Assembly: GCA_934249215.1 (NCBI GenBank)
Contig: CAKQKN010000014.1
Coordinates: 1-52,536, forward strand
Direction: 5' to 3'
Origin: an uncultured Clostridia bacterium
GTDB lineage: Bacteria > Bacillota > Clostridia > Christensenellales > Borkfalkiaceae
DNA length: 52,536 nucleotides
In this document: piece by piece, positions 43,071 to 51,715 of the stretch
Layout of the letters: every line of letters begins with the position of its first letter
Numbering within the stretch: position 1 is the first letter of the stretch
Translations under genes and position numbers: made by a program
The notes under the pieces: generated by a model
Database searches by the model: none
The model's input: only the letters and a program-made list of their open reading frames with translations
Told to the model about the DNA's origin: nothing

Positions 43071-43107
43071 AAACCCGCCGATAATCGACTTATAGGCGGG
43101 CTTTTTG
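43071..43107. terminator. bidirectional terminator enclosing the GATAATCGAC element
   Basis: CCCGCC (43074-43079) pairs with GGCGGG (43095-43100), with CTTTTTG to the right and AAACG to the left. It serves the hemW transcript on the minus strand and the putative small RNA on the plus strand. Confidence 0.8.
43080..43105 (+). repeat. intergenic GATAATCGAC element, copy 10
   Basis: GATAATCGACTTATAG, GCGGG, CTTTT, the best-formed copy, with a perfect stem around its loop. Confidence 0.8.
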
Positions 43108-43125
43108 TTTGTAGAATGAAAAACG

Positions 43126-44235
43126 TCAGCGCAAAAAGGGGATGATAATGTGGTTCTGGACGTAAAGAAATTCGTCTTTGATTCTGACGCGATCGTCCGT
43201 TATATCGAGATAGTCGCGCTGTTCGTCGACTTCCTTTTTAAAGTCTTTCAAAAAGTCCGTTCCGAAAAGCCTTTCATAGCGTTCGAGCCGTATGCCCTCG
43301 GCTGTTCGGAGCGCGAGCATGATAAATTCCGATTTCCTGTCGTCGCCCTCGATGAAGTCGGACGAAATTTCGGCGTATTTGTCGCTCAAAAGGCAGTGAA
43401 CGTATTCGTCGATGCTTTCGGTGTTTGTAAATCTTCTGTCGTCGATGCACGACGAAGCCGCAACGCCCAGACCTACGTATTCGCCCCGCCGCCAATAATT
43501 GAGATTGTGTCGCGATTCATAACCCGGGCGCGCGAAGTTCGAAACCTCATACCGATAAAATCCGTATTCTTTGAGAAGTCCGCGCGCATAGTCGTAAAGA
43601 TCGGCTGTTTCGTCCTCGCTCGGAAGTTCGCCGTTCAGATAAATTGTGAACATCGGCGTTCCTTCCTCTGGCGTGAGCGCATAAACGGAAACGTGGCTCG
43701 CGCCGCCGCTTACCGCAAGATCGATCGTTTTCGCGACTTCCTCTTTCGTCTGATCGCGAAGTCCGATCATAACGTCCGCGCTGAAATTTCTGTTTTTCAA
43801 AAGTTGACAGCAATATCTGAAATCGTCCGCGGTGTGGATTCTGTTAAGTTCCGCAAGCCGTTCGTCGGAAGCCGATTGAAGCCCGACGCTGTACCGATTG
43901 ATTCCGACCGCGTCGTAAACGGCGAGTTTTTCGGGCGTGAGCGTCCCGGGATTGATCTCGATCGTTATCTCCGCTCCGTCCGAAATATTGAAATTTTTGC
44001 GAATCTGGTTCATAACCGCGCCGATCAGTTTCGCGTCCACGAAAGACGGTGTGCCGCCGCCGAAATACACGGTGTCGAAAGTTTTTTCCGAAAGTTCTCT
44101 GCCGCGCGACTGAAGTTCCTTTATTAAGCACGCGAAATATCCCTCCGCTTTTCCGATCTCTTTCGGATAGGAGGCAAAGTCGCAATATGTGCATTTTTGT
44201 TTGCAAAACGGTATGTGAACGTAAATTCCTGCCAT
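43126..44235 (-). CDS. hemW: radical SAM heme chaperone HemW (CPO-III-like)
   Basis: This 369-residue protein has the radical SAM CxxxCxxC as Cys11, Cys15, Cys18 (CKQKCTYC) that binds a 4Fe-4S cluster. FGGGTPSF, EITIEINPGTLT, GINRYSVGLQSASDERL and the C-terminal HemN-like domain follow. The fourth Cys typical of coproporphyrinogen oxidase HemN is replaced, since the motif reads CDFAS, as in HemW, which transfers heme rather than oxidising coproporphyrinogen. It lies just downstream of lepA on the same strand, a common arrangement in Bacillota. Confidence 0.88.
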   Translation of the reverse strand: MAGIYVHIPFCKQKCTYCDFASYPKEIGKAEGYFACLIKELQSRGRELSEKTFDTVYFGGGTPSFVDAKLIGAVMNQIRKNFNISDGAEITIEINPGTLTPEKLAVYDAVGINRYSVGLQSASDERLAELNRIHTADDFRYCCQLLKNRNFSADVMIGLRDQTKEEVAKTIDLAVSGGASHVSVYALTPEEGTPMFTIYLNGELPSEDETADLYDYARGLLKEYGFYRYEVSNFARPGYESRHNLNYWRRGEYVGLGVAASSCIDDRRFTNTESIDEYVHCLLSDKYAEISSDFIEGDDRKSEFIMLALRTAEGIRLERYERLFGTDFLKDFKKEVDEQRDYLDITDDRVRIKDEFLYVQNHIIIPFLR

Positions 44236-44249
44236 AGTATTCCTTTTTG

Positions 44250-44275
44250 ATAAGTAAGGCTATAAGTCGATTATC
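44250..44275 (-). repeat. intergenic GATAATCGAC element, copy 11
   Basis: On the minus strand GATAATCGACTTATAG, CCTTA, CTTAT, in the 51-base gap between lepA and hemW. No stem or T-run, so no terminator role is evident within this likely operon. Confidence 0.7.
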
Positions 44276-44286
44276 GCGCGTTTTCG

Positions 44287-46104
44287 TTATTTATCCGACG
44301 AATCGATCTTTAAAATAGACATAAACGCTTCGGACGGAATCTCGACCGATCCGAGCTTGCGCATTTTCTTTTTTCCTTCCTTTTGTTTCTCGAGAAGTTT
44401 CTTCTTTCGCGTTATATCGCCGCCGTAACATTTTGCGAGAACGTCTTTGCGGAGCGCCTTGACCGTTTCGCGCGCGATGATTTTGCCGCCGACAGCCGCC
44501 TGAACGGGAATTTCGAACATCTGGCGGGGAATGACTTCCTTGAGTTTTTCGGCGATCGCGCGGCCTCTGGCATACGCTTTGTCCTTATGCACGATTACCG
44601 AAAGCGCGTCGCATATCTCGCCGTTCAAATACATGTCGAGTTTGACGAGTTCGCTCGTCTGATACCCGCTGATTTCGTAATCGAGCGAAGCGTAGCCGCG
44701 CGTGCGCGACTTAAGGCTGTCGAAAAAGTCGAAAATGATTTCGTTGAGCGGGAGTTTATATAAAAGGCAAACGCGCTTTTCGTCGATATAGTTCATCGTG
44801 ATAAGTTCCCCGCGCTTTTCGACGCAAAGATCCATAATGGAGCCGATATAGTCGGGCGGGCTGTATATGCTTGCCTTGATGACGGGTTCTTCGATATGTT
44901 CGATCTCGGACGGATCGGGAAGCTTCGTCGGGTTGTTGACGATCACCATCTGTCCGCCCGTTTTAAAGACCTTGTACGAAACCCCGGGCGTAGTTGTGAT
45001 TATGTCGAGGTCGAATTCCCGCTCGATACGCTGTTGAACGATTTCCATATGCAGAAGTCCGAGAAAACCGCAACGGAAGCCGAAGCCGAGCGCGATGGAA
45101 TTGTCCGGTTCGAAAGAGAGCGCCGCGTCGTTGAGTTTGAGTTTCAAAAGCGCTTCTTTCAGGTCGTTGAACTTGGAGCCGTCGAGCGGGTAAACGCCCG
45201 AGAAAACCACGGGCAACGCTTTTTTATAGCCGGGGAGCGGCTCGGGCGCGGGGTTATCGACGAGAGTTATCGTGTCGCCGACGTTGGTGTCCTCGACGCT
45301 CTTTATGCTCGCGGCAATATATCCGACGTCACCCGAATAAAGCCGCGCTTTCGGCGTGAGCTTTGGGTTAAACGTGCCGACTTCGGTCACTTCGAACTGT
45401 TTGTCGGACATATACGTGCGGATTTTGTCGCCGGGCGCGACCGTTCCGTCCTTAATGCGGACGAAACAAATAACTCCCTTGAAATTGTCGTAGTAAGAGT
45501 CGAAAATGAGCGCTTTGAGCGGCGCTTCGTCGTCGCCCTCGGGCGGGGGAATGAGCTTAACCACGTTTTCGAGAACCTGATCGATATTGATTCCGTTCTT
45601 TGCCGAAATACGCGGCGCGTCGGACGCGTCAAGCCCGATCACGTCCTCGATCTCTTTCGCAACCTCGTCGGGGCGTGCGCTCGCAAGGTCGATTTTGTTG
45701 ATGACGGGCATAATCTCGAGATTGTTGTCGAGCGCAAGATAACAGTTCGCAAGCGTCTGTGCCTCGATGCCCTGCGTTGCGTCGACGATGAGAATCGCGC
45801 CCTCGCAAGCGGCGAGCGACCGCGAAACCTCGTATGAAAAGTCCACGTGTCCCGGGGTGTCGATAAGATTGAATTTATATTCCTCGCCGTTCTTGGCGGT
45901 GTAGTACATAGTGACGGGGGTGAGTTTGATCGTGATTCCGCGTTCGCGCTCGAGGTCCATCGAGTCGAGCAACTGATCTTCCATATCCCGCGAACTGACC
46001 TGTCCGGTCATCTCGATAATGCGGTCTGCGAGCGTGGACTTGCCGTGATCGATGTGCGCAACTATGCAGAAATTTCTTACATGTTCTTTTCTTTGTTTAG
46101 CCAT
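44287..46104 (-). CDS. lepA: translation elongation factor 4 (LepA) GTPase
   Basis: EF4 is a ribosome-associated GTPase that helps translation under stress by back-translocation or remodelling of stalled ribosomes. At 605 residues it is normal length. G1 is AHIDHGKST, the switch region RERGITIKL, G3 is DTPGHVDF, G4 is NKIDLASA. The LepA-specific C-terminal domain contains GGKIIARETVKALRKDVLAKCYGGDITRKKKLLEKQKEGKKKM. The start follows CGGTGAT. A consensus-like promoter precedes it, and hemW follows. Confidence 0.95.
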   Translation of the reverse strand: MAKQRKEHVRNFCIVAHIDHGKSTLADRIIEMTGQVSSRDMEDQLLDSMDLERERGITIKLTPVTMYYTAKNGEEYKFNLIDTPGHVDFSYEVSRSLAACEGAILIVDATQGIEAQTLANCYLALDNNLEIMPVINKIDLASARPDEVAKEIEDVIGLDASDAPRISAKNGINIDQVLENVVKLIPPPEGDDEAPLKALIFDSYYDNFKGVICFVRIKDGTVAPGDKIRTYMSDKQFEVTEVGTFNPKLTPKARLYSGDVGYIAASIKSVEDTNVGDTITLVDNPAPEPLPGYKKALPVVFSGVYPLDGSKFNDLKEALLKLKLNDAALSFEPDNSIALGFGFRCGFLGLLHMEIVQQRIEREFDLDIITTTPGVSYKVFKTGGQMVIVNNPTKLPDPSEIEHIEEPVIKASIYSPPDYIGSIMDLCVEKRGELITMNYIDEKRVCLLYKLPLNEIIFDFFDSLKSRTRGYASLDYEISGYQTSELVKLDMYLNGEICDALSVIVHKDKAYARGRAIAEKLKEVIPRQMFEIPVQAAVGGKIIARETVKALRKDVLAKCYGGDITRKKKLLEKQKEGKKKMRKLGSVEIPSEAFMSILKIDSSDK

Positions 46105-46232
46105 AAAATATCACCGTGTGTGCTTATCCGCGACGGCGGAAAACCCGTAAATCGCCGCGTCGGGGAGCAAAGCGCCCCCGTTTTCTTTCCCGCTCGGCAA
46201 TCGCTCGGCGGAAGTTCTTCGTTTTCCCGTAT

Positions 46233-46261
46233 ATTATATATTTTTTTCGAAGAATAATCAA
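46233..46261 (-). promoter_or_regulatory. promoter of lepA-hemW
   Basis: On the minus strand TTGATT (46261-46256) and TATAAT (46238-46233), 17 bp apart. Confidence 0.75.
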
Positions 46262-46265
46262 ACGT

Positions 46266-46294
46266 TTGCGCCCCCTTTATTTTTGTTGTATAAT
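46266..46294 (+). promoter_or_regulatory. promoter of the glycerophosphodiesterase gene
   Basis: TTGCGC (46266-46271) and TATAAT (46289-46294), 17 bp apart, back to back with the lepA promoter. Confidence 0.6.
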
Positions 46295-46306
46295 ATCGGT
46301 AATCGT

Positions 46307-46468
46307 ATGATCCCGAAAGCAAGCGGATTCCATAAAGCGGCGAACGATTTTCGCAAAACGAAAGGCGATTTCCGCAAGGCGGGCAAATATTTCAAAACGC
46401 CGCTTGGCTGTTTATCGATGGCAGGGCGGAATCTTTGTCGATCGGGTAAAATCGAAATCGAGGTATGA
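46307..46468 (+). CDS. possible 53-residue basic peptide overlapping the GDPD start
   Basis: A frame from ATG 46307 (MIPKASGFHKAANDFRKTKG onward) is rich in Lys, Arg and Phe with a repeated DFRK. It stops at the TGA that overlaps the ATG at 46465 (ATGA). No ribosome site is visible before 46307. It fills the 5' leader of the next gene and could be a leader peptide, or chance. Confidence 0.3.
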   Translation: MIPKASGFHKAANDFRKTKGDFRKAGKYFKTPLGCLSMAGRNLCRSGKIEIEV

Positions 46469-46470
46469 TT

Positions 46471-47205
46471 ATGAAAAGCAGAATATCGTCGGACAGTTGG
46501 CTTATAACTCGCCCCATAGCGCACAGGGGGTTGCACGGAAACGGCGCGGGGGAGAACACCCGCACGGCATTCGGGCGGGCGATCGAAAACGGCTATCCGA
46601 TCGAAACTGACGTCCGGCTCACGAAGGACGGTCGGCTCGTTTGTTTTCACGACGACAACGCAAAGCGCGTTACGGGCGTCGACTCCGATATACGCGATCT
46701 CACGCTCGAAGAGGTGAGGAAACTTCGCGTGTGCGGTACGGACGACGGCGTTATGACGTTCGAGGAATTTCTCGCTTTCGTGGACGGAAGAACGCCGCTT
46801 TTAATAGAGATAAAGCAACAGCGCGACGGCGCGAAAAGCGGGATCGAAGAAAAAACCGTCAAATTGCTCGATTCCTATAAGGGCGAGTTCGCGATTCAGT
46901 CGTTTGACCCGTTCATAATGCGAAGAGTGCGGCTTTTGCGCCCGATTTTTTTGCGCGGTCAGCTCGGCGGAACGGAGCGCGGAACCCTGCCTTTTGCCAA
47001 ATATACGGTCGTGAGGAAACTCCTTCTTAATTTCTTGTCGAAGCCCGACTTTATCAATTATTATATAGGCGAATTCCCGATCAGAACGAAACTCCCCGTA
47101 ATGCGCTGGACGGTGAACACCTCCGAAAAAGAAGCGCTCGCCCGCTCGATGGGGCACAATATCGTTTTCGAGGGCATAAAGCCGACGGACGGCAAAAAGA
47201 ACTGA
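46471..47205 (+). CDS. glycerophosphodiester phosphodiesterase
   Basis: This 244-residue GDPD hydrolyses deacylated phospholipid headgroups to glycerol-3-phosphate and an alcohol. The catalytic pattern is complete: AHRGLHGNGAGENTRTAF (His-Arg, Glu), ETDVRLTKDGRLVCFHDDNAKRVTG (Glu-x-Asp, His), LIEIKQQRDG and late AIQSFDPFIM. No signal peptide or membrane helix, so it acts in the cytosol. I chose ATG 46471 because CGAGG lies six bases before it; ATG 46465 would follow too closely. Its own terminator follows. Confidence 0.88.
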   Translation: MKSRISSDSWLITRPIAHRGLHGNGAGENTRTAFGRAIENGYPIETDVRLTKDGRLVCFHDDNAKRVTGVDSDIRDLTLEEVRKLRVCGTDDGVMTFEEFLAFVDGRTPLLIEIKQQRDGAKSGIEEKTVKLLDSYKGEFAIQSFDPFIMRRVRLLRPIFLRGQLGGTERGTLPFAKYTVVRKLLLNFLSKPDFINYYIGEFPIRTKLPVMRWTVNTSEKEALARSMGHNIVFEGIKPTDGKKN

Positions 47206-47310
47206 TCGTCCGTAAACGTCGGACGGCGAAAAACAACGACGTCGGAAAAGAACCGACGGGCGGATTCGCAACTCAAACGCTGCTTAATTAGTAAATTAAC
47301 ACACGAATTC

Positions 47311-47338
47311 AACTCCCGCTTCTGTCGGGAGTTTTTTT
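47311..47338 (+). terminator. terminator of the GDPD gene
   Basis: Stem ACTCCCG/CGGGAGT (47312-47318, 47326-47332) plus T-run. The same arms recur after the GH31 gene (49943) and at 52464. Confidence 0.8.
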
Positions 47339-47391
47339 GCGTAAAAATTTCAAAAAACGCAATAATTTGCACAAGGATGACAACAATTCTA

Positions 47392-47420
47392 TTGCAAAGG
47401 GCAATTTTCTTCATTATAAT
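47392..47420 (+). promoter_or_regulatory. promoter of the GH31 gene
   Basis: TTGCAA (47392-47397) and TATAAT (47415-47420), 17 bp apart, 86 bp before the start codon. Confidence 0.7.
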
Positions 47421-47506
47421 AACTGCAAGAGTGATTCGCGGGCTCGACTAAAACTCATAAAAGTTCGTAAAAAGTCTGCAAAAGAAAACACTTTCGGAGA
47501 ATTGAT

Positions 47507-49927
47507 ATGAAGATTTACGACTACGACGAAAAAAGCGGAGTTGCATGCAAAGAAAACGTTGTGACTCTCGGAAACGTCCGTCTGACCGTTTTGTCGGAAA
47601 GGCTTTTGCGCTATGAAGAAAGCGAAAGCGGGAACTTTACCGACAAGACCACGCAAGGCGTCTGGAAAAGAAACTTCCCGCCCGTGAAGTTCGACGTTAA
47701 AAAAACCAAAAATTGCGTAAAAATTATCACGAGCGCGGTTACTTTCGTGATTTTTACGGACGATTTCGACAAAAGTTACGTAATTCTCGGCGATAAAAAA
47801 GTCAAAGTGACAAACGACGGCAACCTCGGCGGAACGATCAGAACGCTCGACACCGACGACCGCGTGCTTCGCGAAAACGGCGTTCCCAACGAAAACGTTG
47901 ACAGACGGCACGTCAAACTTTGCGACGGCGTAGTTTCGAAAAACGGCGTCGCGGTGTTCGACGACGGGAAGTCGCTCATTCTCGAAAACGACGTCGTTTC
48001 CGAAAGGGAAGAGGAAGAAGATAAATATATTTTCGCTTTCGGTCACGACTATCGCGCGGCTGTCAAAGCGTATTACGACATAAGCGGCGAAGTTCCGCTC
48101 GTGCCGAGATTCGCGCTCGGAAACTGGTGGTCGAGATATTACGCCTACACGCAAGAGGAATATCTCGCGCTCATGGACGCGTTCGAGGAAAAGGAAATCC
48201 CGCTGTCCGTTGCAACGGTGGATATGGACTGGCACTACGTGGACGTGTGGAAAGAATTCGTCGAAAAAACCGACCTTCGCGACGAAAAGAAATACGGAAT
48301 TATCGGCGGCTGGACGGGATATTCATGGAATAAAAAACTATTTCCCGACTACAAGGCGTTCCTTGCCGACCTCAAAAAACGCAAACTGAAAATCACGCTC
48401 AATCTTCATCCGTCCGACGGCGTTCGGTGGTTCGAGGATATGTACGACAAGTTCGCCGAGGCGATGGACAAGGATCCAAAAACGAAAGAAGTCATTCCTT
48501 TCGATCTCACGGACGCAAAGTTCGCCGAAAACTATTTCAAACTTCTTCACCGTCCGTACGAAAAGAGCGGCGTGGACTTCTGGTGGATCGACTGGCAGCA
48601 AGGTTACAGCACGAAAATCAAAGGTCTCGACCCGCTGTGGCTTCTCAACCATTTGCATTACAAAGACAGCCGTTTGCACGGTGCGGGCTTGATTTTGTCC
48701 CGCTTCTGCGGTGCGGGCGCACATCGTTATCCTCTCGGGTTCTCCGGCGATACGATCGTCAACTGGAAATTCCTCGATTACGAACCGTATTTCACCGCAA
48801 CTTCCACTAATATAGGTTACACTTGGTGGAGCCACGACATCGGCGGACACCATTTCGGCGAAAAGGACAACGAACTCGCCGTAAGATGGTTGCAGTTCGG
48901 CGTTTTCAGCCCGATCAACAGACTTCATTCGACCGCGAAAATGGTTCTCGGCAAAGAGCCTTGGCGCTACGACGACGGAGTGAGCAACGTTCTCGTCGAA
49001 CAGTTAAGACTTCGTCACAAACTCGTGCCGTATATCCACACGTACAACCACTTGACGCACGAGTGCGGAAAAGCACTCATCGAGCCTATGTACTACGCTA
49101 ACCCAGAGGACGAAAAGGCGTACGAAGCGTATAACGAATATTACTTCGGAAACGAATTGATCGTCGCGCCGATAACGAAAAAGGGCGCGGACGGAATCGG
49201 AAGCGTAAAGGCGTATTTGCCCGAGGGTAAATATATGGATATGTTCACCCGTCAAGCGTATTCTTCGCCGGCGGGCGGCAAGACGATAACGGCTTACCGC
49301 GGGCTCGGTAGCATCCCCGTGTTTATGAAATACGGTTCGATCGTTCCTTTGTCGGAAGATAAGGGCAACGGTTGCGACAACCCGGAAAATCTGCGCGTAC
49401 TCGTGCTCGGCAAAAATGCGGCGTTCACGATGATCGAGGACGACGGCGAAAATGCCGTTCTCAAAACGGAGTTTTCGGCAAGCGAAGAGGGCGGAGCGGT
49501 TCGTTTCGGAATAAAGGCTGACGGCGAAAGATCCGTCGCACCCGAAAAACGCAGAATCACCGTCGAATTTATGGACGTAACGAGCGGCAAAGTCGTTTCC
49601 TGTGCGGAAAACGGCGAAAAGATCGACTTCTCCGTCGCGCATAACGACTGCCTGAAAGTCACTTTCGACTACTGCGGCGGCGAGCTGAGCATAAAGATCA
49701 AAGCGGAAGAAAACGTTTTCGAAAAAGCGAAAGATTCGCTTGCCTACGCGAAGAGCAAAATGCTTTCCGTGATCGAAAGGTGCGCTGGCGACAACATGAA
49801 AAAAGAAGCGCTTTACGACAAACTTTCCGCGGCGAAAGACAAAGCCGAATTCGTTTCCGTTCTCGACGAATCTTTCATAAAGAGCGTAAGAAAGCAATCG
49901 ATAAAAGAATTTTTCGAAGTCGAATAA
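47507..49927 (+). CDS. family 31 glycoside hydrolase (alpha-glucosidase / alpha-xylosidase-like)
   Basis: This 806-residue cytosolic retaining glycosidase removes alpha-linked sugars from oligosaccharides. N-terminal beta-sandwich, then the barrel with WWSRYYAYTQEEY, TVDMDWH and the nucleophile Asp362 in FWWIDWQQG. The acid/base Asp415 is in GFSGDT, with YTWWSHDIGGHH after it. The last 90 residues (ENVFEKAKDSLAYAKSKML onward) are an extra helical tail, not part of the GH31 core, and its coding sequence is duplicated at 52327. No signal peptide. The start follows TTCGGAGAATT. Exact sugar specificity is unknown. Confidence 0.9.
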   Translation: MKIYDYDEKSGVACKENVVTLGNVRLTVLSERLLRYEESESGNFTDKTTQGVWKRNFPPVKFDVKKTKNCVKIITSAVTFVIFTDDFDKSYVILGDKKVKVTNDGNLGGTIRTLDTDDRVLRENGVPNENVDRRHVKLCDGVVSKNGVAVFDDGKSLILENDVVSEREEEEDKYIFAFGHDYRAAVKAYYDISGEVPLVPRFALGNWWSRYYAYTQEEYLALMDAFEEKEIPLSVATVDMDWHYVDVWKEFVEKTDLRDEKKYGIIGGWTGYSWNKKLFPDYKAFLADLKKRKLKITLNLHPSDGVRWFEDMYDKFAEAMDKDPKTKEVIPFDLTDAKFAENYFKLLHRPYEKSGVDFWWIDWQQGYSTKIKGLDPLWLLNHLHYKDSRLHGAGLILSRFCGAGAHRYPLGFSGDTIVNWKFLDYEPYFTATSTNIGYTWWSHDIGGHHFGEKDNELAVRWLQFGVFSPINRLHSTAKMVLGKEPWRYDDGVSNVLVEQLRLRHKLVPYIHTYNHLTHECGKALIEPMYYANPEDEKAYEAYNEYYFGNELIVAPITKKGADGIGSVKAYLPEGKYMDMFTRQAYSSPAGGKTITAYRGLGSIPVFMKYGSIVPLSEDKGNGCDNPENLRVLVLGKNAAFTMIEDDGENAVLKTEFSASEEGGAVRFGIKADGERSVAPEKRRITVEFMDVTSGKVVSCAENGEKIDFSVAHNDCLKVTFDYCGGELSIKIKAEENVFEKAKDSLAYAKSKMLSVIERCAGDNMKKEALYDKLSAAKDKAEFVSVLDESFIKSVRKQSIKEFFEVE

Positions 49928-49942
49928 AACCAACAAACAAGA

Positions 49943-49972
49943 AAAACTCCCGATTTGGTCGGGAGTTTTTTA
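49943..49972 (+). terminator. terminator of the GH31 gene
   Basis: Stem AAACTCCCG/CGGGAGTTT with a T-run. Confidence 0.8.
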
Positions 49973-49989
49973 CTGAATTGAGTTCCGTG

Positions 49990-50015
49990 AAAAGTAGGGC
50001 TATAGGTCGATTATT
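49990..50015 (-). repeat. intergenic GATAATCGAC element, copy 12
   Basis: On the minus strand AATAATCGACCTATAG, CCCTA, CTTTT, just beyond the GH31 terminator and outside its stem. Confidence 0.75.
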
Positions 50016-50122
50016 AGTAAGTTTTTATCAAATTTTTATGCTTTTACCGATTCGAAAAGTTTGCAAATCGGGCGTTTTCTACGGGGATTTGCCGGATGAG
50101 AAAATGCAGACAGACGCTTGAT

Positions 50123-50170
50123 CGTCATCCTGAGCCTTGCTTATTTGTTCGGCTTCCGAAGGATCTGGGA
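50123..50170. repeat. dispersed repeat of the GTCATCCTGAGC type
   Basis: CGTCATCCTGAGCCTTGC followed by CGAAGGATCTGGG resembles a short dispersed repeat I know from many bacterial genomes (GTCATCCTGAGC..CGAAGGATCT). Single copy in this window. The 50018-50212 stretch holds no gene. Confidence 0.45.
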
Positions 50171-50207
50171 GCGTATTTTACGCCCCGCATTTTTTGCTTG
50201 GCTTGCG

Positions 50208-50232
50208 AAATATCATTTAAAAACATTAAAGC
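50208..50232. repeat. 25-bp repeat at the island edge, left copy
   Basis: AAATATCATTTAAAAACATT plus AAAGC matches 52306-52330 at 24 of 25 positions. It is the 3' end of a LysE-like gene on the minus strand and marks the left edge of the AT-rich island. Confidence 0.7.
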
Positions 50233-50290
50233 ACATGATGACGAGCCCCAAAGCGACGAGTACGACGCCTGTCGCGCGGTTGAGTGTTTT
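50213..50290 (-). pseudogene. LysE/RhtB-type exporter, C-terminal remnant
   Basis: On the minus strand a frame reads KTLNRATGVVLVALGLVIMC then FNVFK and a stop. That is the last membrane helix expected of a LysE-family amino-acid exporter. All upstream sequence is replaced by the AT-rich secreted-protein gene, which joins it out of frame near 50290. The LysE label is a resemblance only. Confidence 0.4.
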
Positions 50291-50787
50291 CGGTTAACCA
50301 TTTGCCACCGCAAGATACAACCCAAGTTTTGTCGCTCGCTTGATAATATACTTCAGGCGCATATATTGAAACATCACCCGTTCCGCAATTTGGATATATA
50401 CCTAATCTGTTTGGAGAAAGTTCTTCCTCGTTATTTAAGGAGGTATTTTGAGAAATCGTTTCTTCCGTACTTATTGGGTTATTATTTCCCGTTGTAAAAA
50501 GATAAATACCATTGTTGGCGAGTTCTTCTAACAATAATTCTTTTTCTTCGCCGTTAGCGAAAAAAGCTTGGGAAATTAAGTCGTCATTGTTAATAACATT
50601 TCTCGACATGGGGGATACGTTATTATTCATTTCGGCATATTTTTTATCCATAGTCATAGCAAAATTTATTTTTGCAGTAGCTATAGAGTTTTCATCTAAC
50701 GCTTTTACTGTTTTTCCATAACTAATTGAGCCTATACCTGCTAATAAAACAGATATAGCAAAAGCTAAAATTTTTTTTGTTTGCCAT
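50226..50787 (-). pseudogene. small secreted protein of the PadR island, broken frame
   Basis: The main frame carries MTMDKKYAEMNNN, an Asn/Glu-rich middle (ELLLEELANNGIYLF) and a Cys-containing end (IYPNCGTG..WVVSCGGKWL). Upstream, a signal peptide (ILAFAISVLLAGIGSISYGK) is in the same frame but lacks an ATG. ATG 50787 is one frame off, separated by an A8 run at 50778-50771; seven A would join them into MANKKILAFAISVLLAG. The 3' end runs into the LysE remnant and loses its own stop. Slippage at A8 could restore expression. The processed protein is not recognised; a two-Cys, small exported peptide associated with the PadR operon. Confidence 0.5.
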
Positions 50788-50831
50788 GTTTTTCTTATTA
50801 AGTAAAATCTTTATCGCAATTTATGTATATT

Positions 50832-51686
50832 TCAAACTTTTACGATTATTTCGGGTTCTCTTTCCCAACTGCTATACGTTAAGTTCGATAAGAAAAAACT
50901 AACCGTATCGTTTTCGGAAACAAACGAAGGAATATAATAACTGAATTGTTCACCGTCTTTTTTGTCCATATTGGTAAAACCCAACAAGTCGCAATCATAA
51001 TTTATTTCATTGTAATTGCAAAAAAGTTTAGCTGTAGGAATCCATGCCTTAACATGTTGTTCATCAAAAGAATATTTTCGCCAAGAAATGATTGTAGCAT
51101 AGTCCCTTGAATAGATGCCATGCGCTCTGAAAAATATTCTGTATGATTCATCGATTTTATCCAAAGTTTCAATTTCTATGGTAATGTCCCCGTTACGGTA
51201 TATAACGACGTTTTTGTAATTACTAAAACGAGAAAAGTTTATTTCAAACGAAATATTTTCTTCAATCGTTTTTGTTGAATATGAGTAATTATTAAAATCG
51301 GTTGCGATATATCCGATTCCTCGCGTCCAAACTCCGATGTACCCTTGACCATTTAGATATTGCCACGTAATAATGCCGACACACAAAACGGCTAAACATA
51401 TGGCGGCGATTCTAATTCTCAAAATGCGTGTTCGTTTTGTATCTGCCGTATATATCGAAAGCCCGGAAATCAAATCTTGATAAAAGACATCATAGCCCTC
51501 GGAAAAAAGTTGATCGACTGGCGTGTTTTGTTGTTGTGCTTCCGATAACAATTCAAAAAATTCTTTTAAAACGGTTTTGCGTTCCGCTTTGCTCTTTACG
51601 TCGCGGCGAAGGAATAGTTCCGTTTGTTTGTATATTTCTCTGTATTCCTTGTTTAAATTTTTCAGTTTAAATTGTTGCCTTCCCAT
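50832..51686 (-). CDS. PadR-associated membrane protein with N-terminal HAAS/DUF1048-like domain
   Basis: This 284-residue protein begins with a helical cytosolic domain (YKQTELFLRRDVKSKAERKT, ELLSEAQQQNTPVDQLFSEGYDVFYQDLI) like the HAAS/DUF1700 or DUF1048 domains next to PadR regulators. One membrane helix (IRIAAICLAVLCVGIITWQY) follows, then about 170 extracellular residues rich in Tyr, Asn and Ile with beta character. Such proteins may sense envelope stress and act with PadR. It is AT-rich, in the same transcript as padR and the secreted-protein remnant. The extracellular domain is not recognised. Confidence 0.65.
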   Translation of the reverse strand: MGRQQFKLKNLNKEYREIYKQTELFLRRDVKSKAERKTVLKEFFELLSEAQQQNTPVDQLFSEGYDVFYQDLISGLSIYTADTKRTRILRIRIAAICLAVLCVGIITWQYLNGQGYIGVWTRGIGYIATDFNNYSYSTKTIEENISFEINFSRFSNYKNVVIYRNGDITIEIETLDKIDESYRIFFRAHGIYSRDYATIISWRKYSFDEQHVKAWIPTAKLFCNYNEINYDCDLLGFTNMDKKDGEQFSYYIPSFVSENDTVSFFLSNLTYSSWEREPEIIVKV

Positions 51687-51715
51687 GTGAATTATCCTAT
51701 ATAACTTGCATTGAT

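Larger units (their letters stand above)
43011..43107 (+). ncRNA. possible ~95-nt small RNA controlled by the XRE regulator
   Basis: Transcription from the divergent promoter would start near 43011 and meet the strong terminator at 43074-43107. No ribosome site or credible reading frame lies between. The product would be a short RNA ending in the CCCGCC/GGCGGG hairpin. Alternatively the promoter is an orphan of a deleted gene. Confidence 0.4.
49806..50015 (+). repeat. 210-bp direct repeat, left copy
   Basis: Contains the last codons of the GH31 gene, its terminator and element copy 12. The right copy (52327-52536) differs at about eight positions. The mismatches in the terminator fall in the loop, leaving the stem intact. 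Confidence 0.9.
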
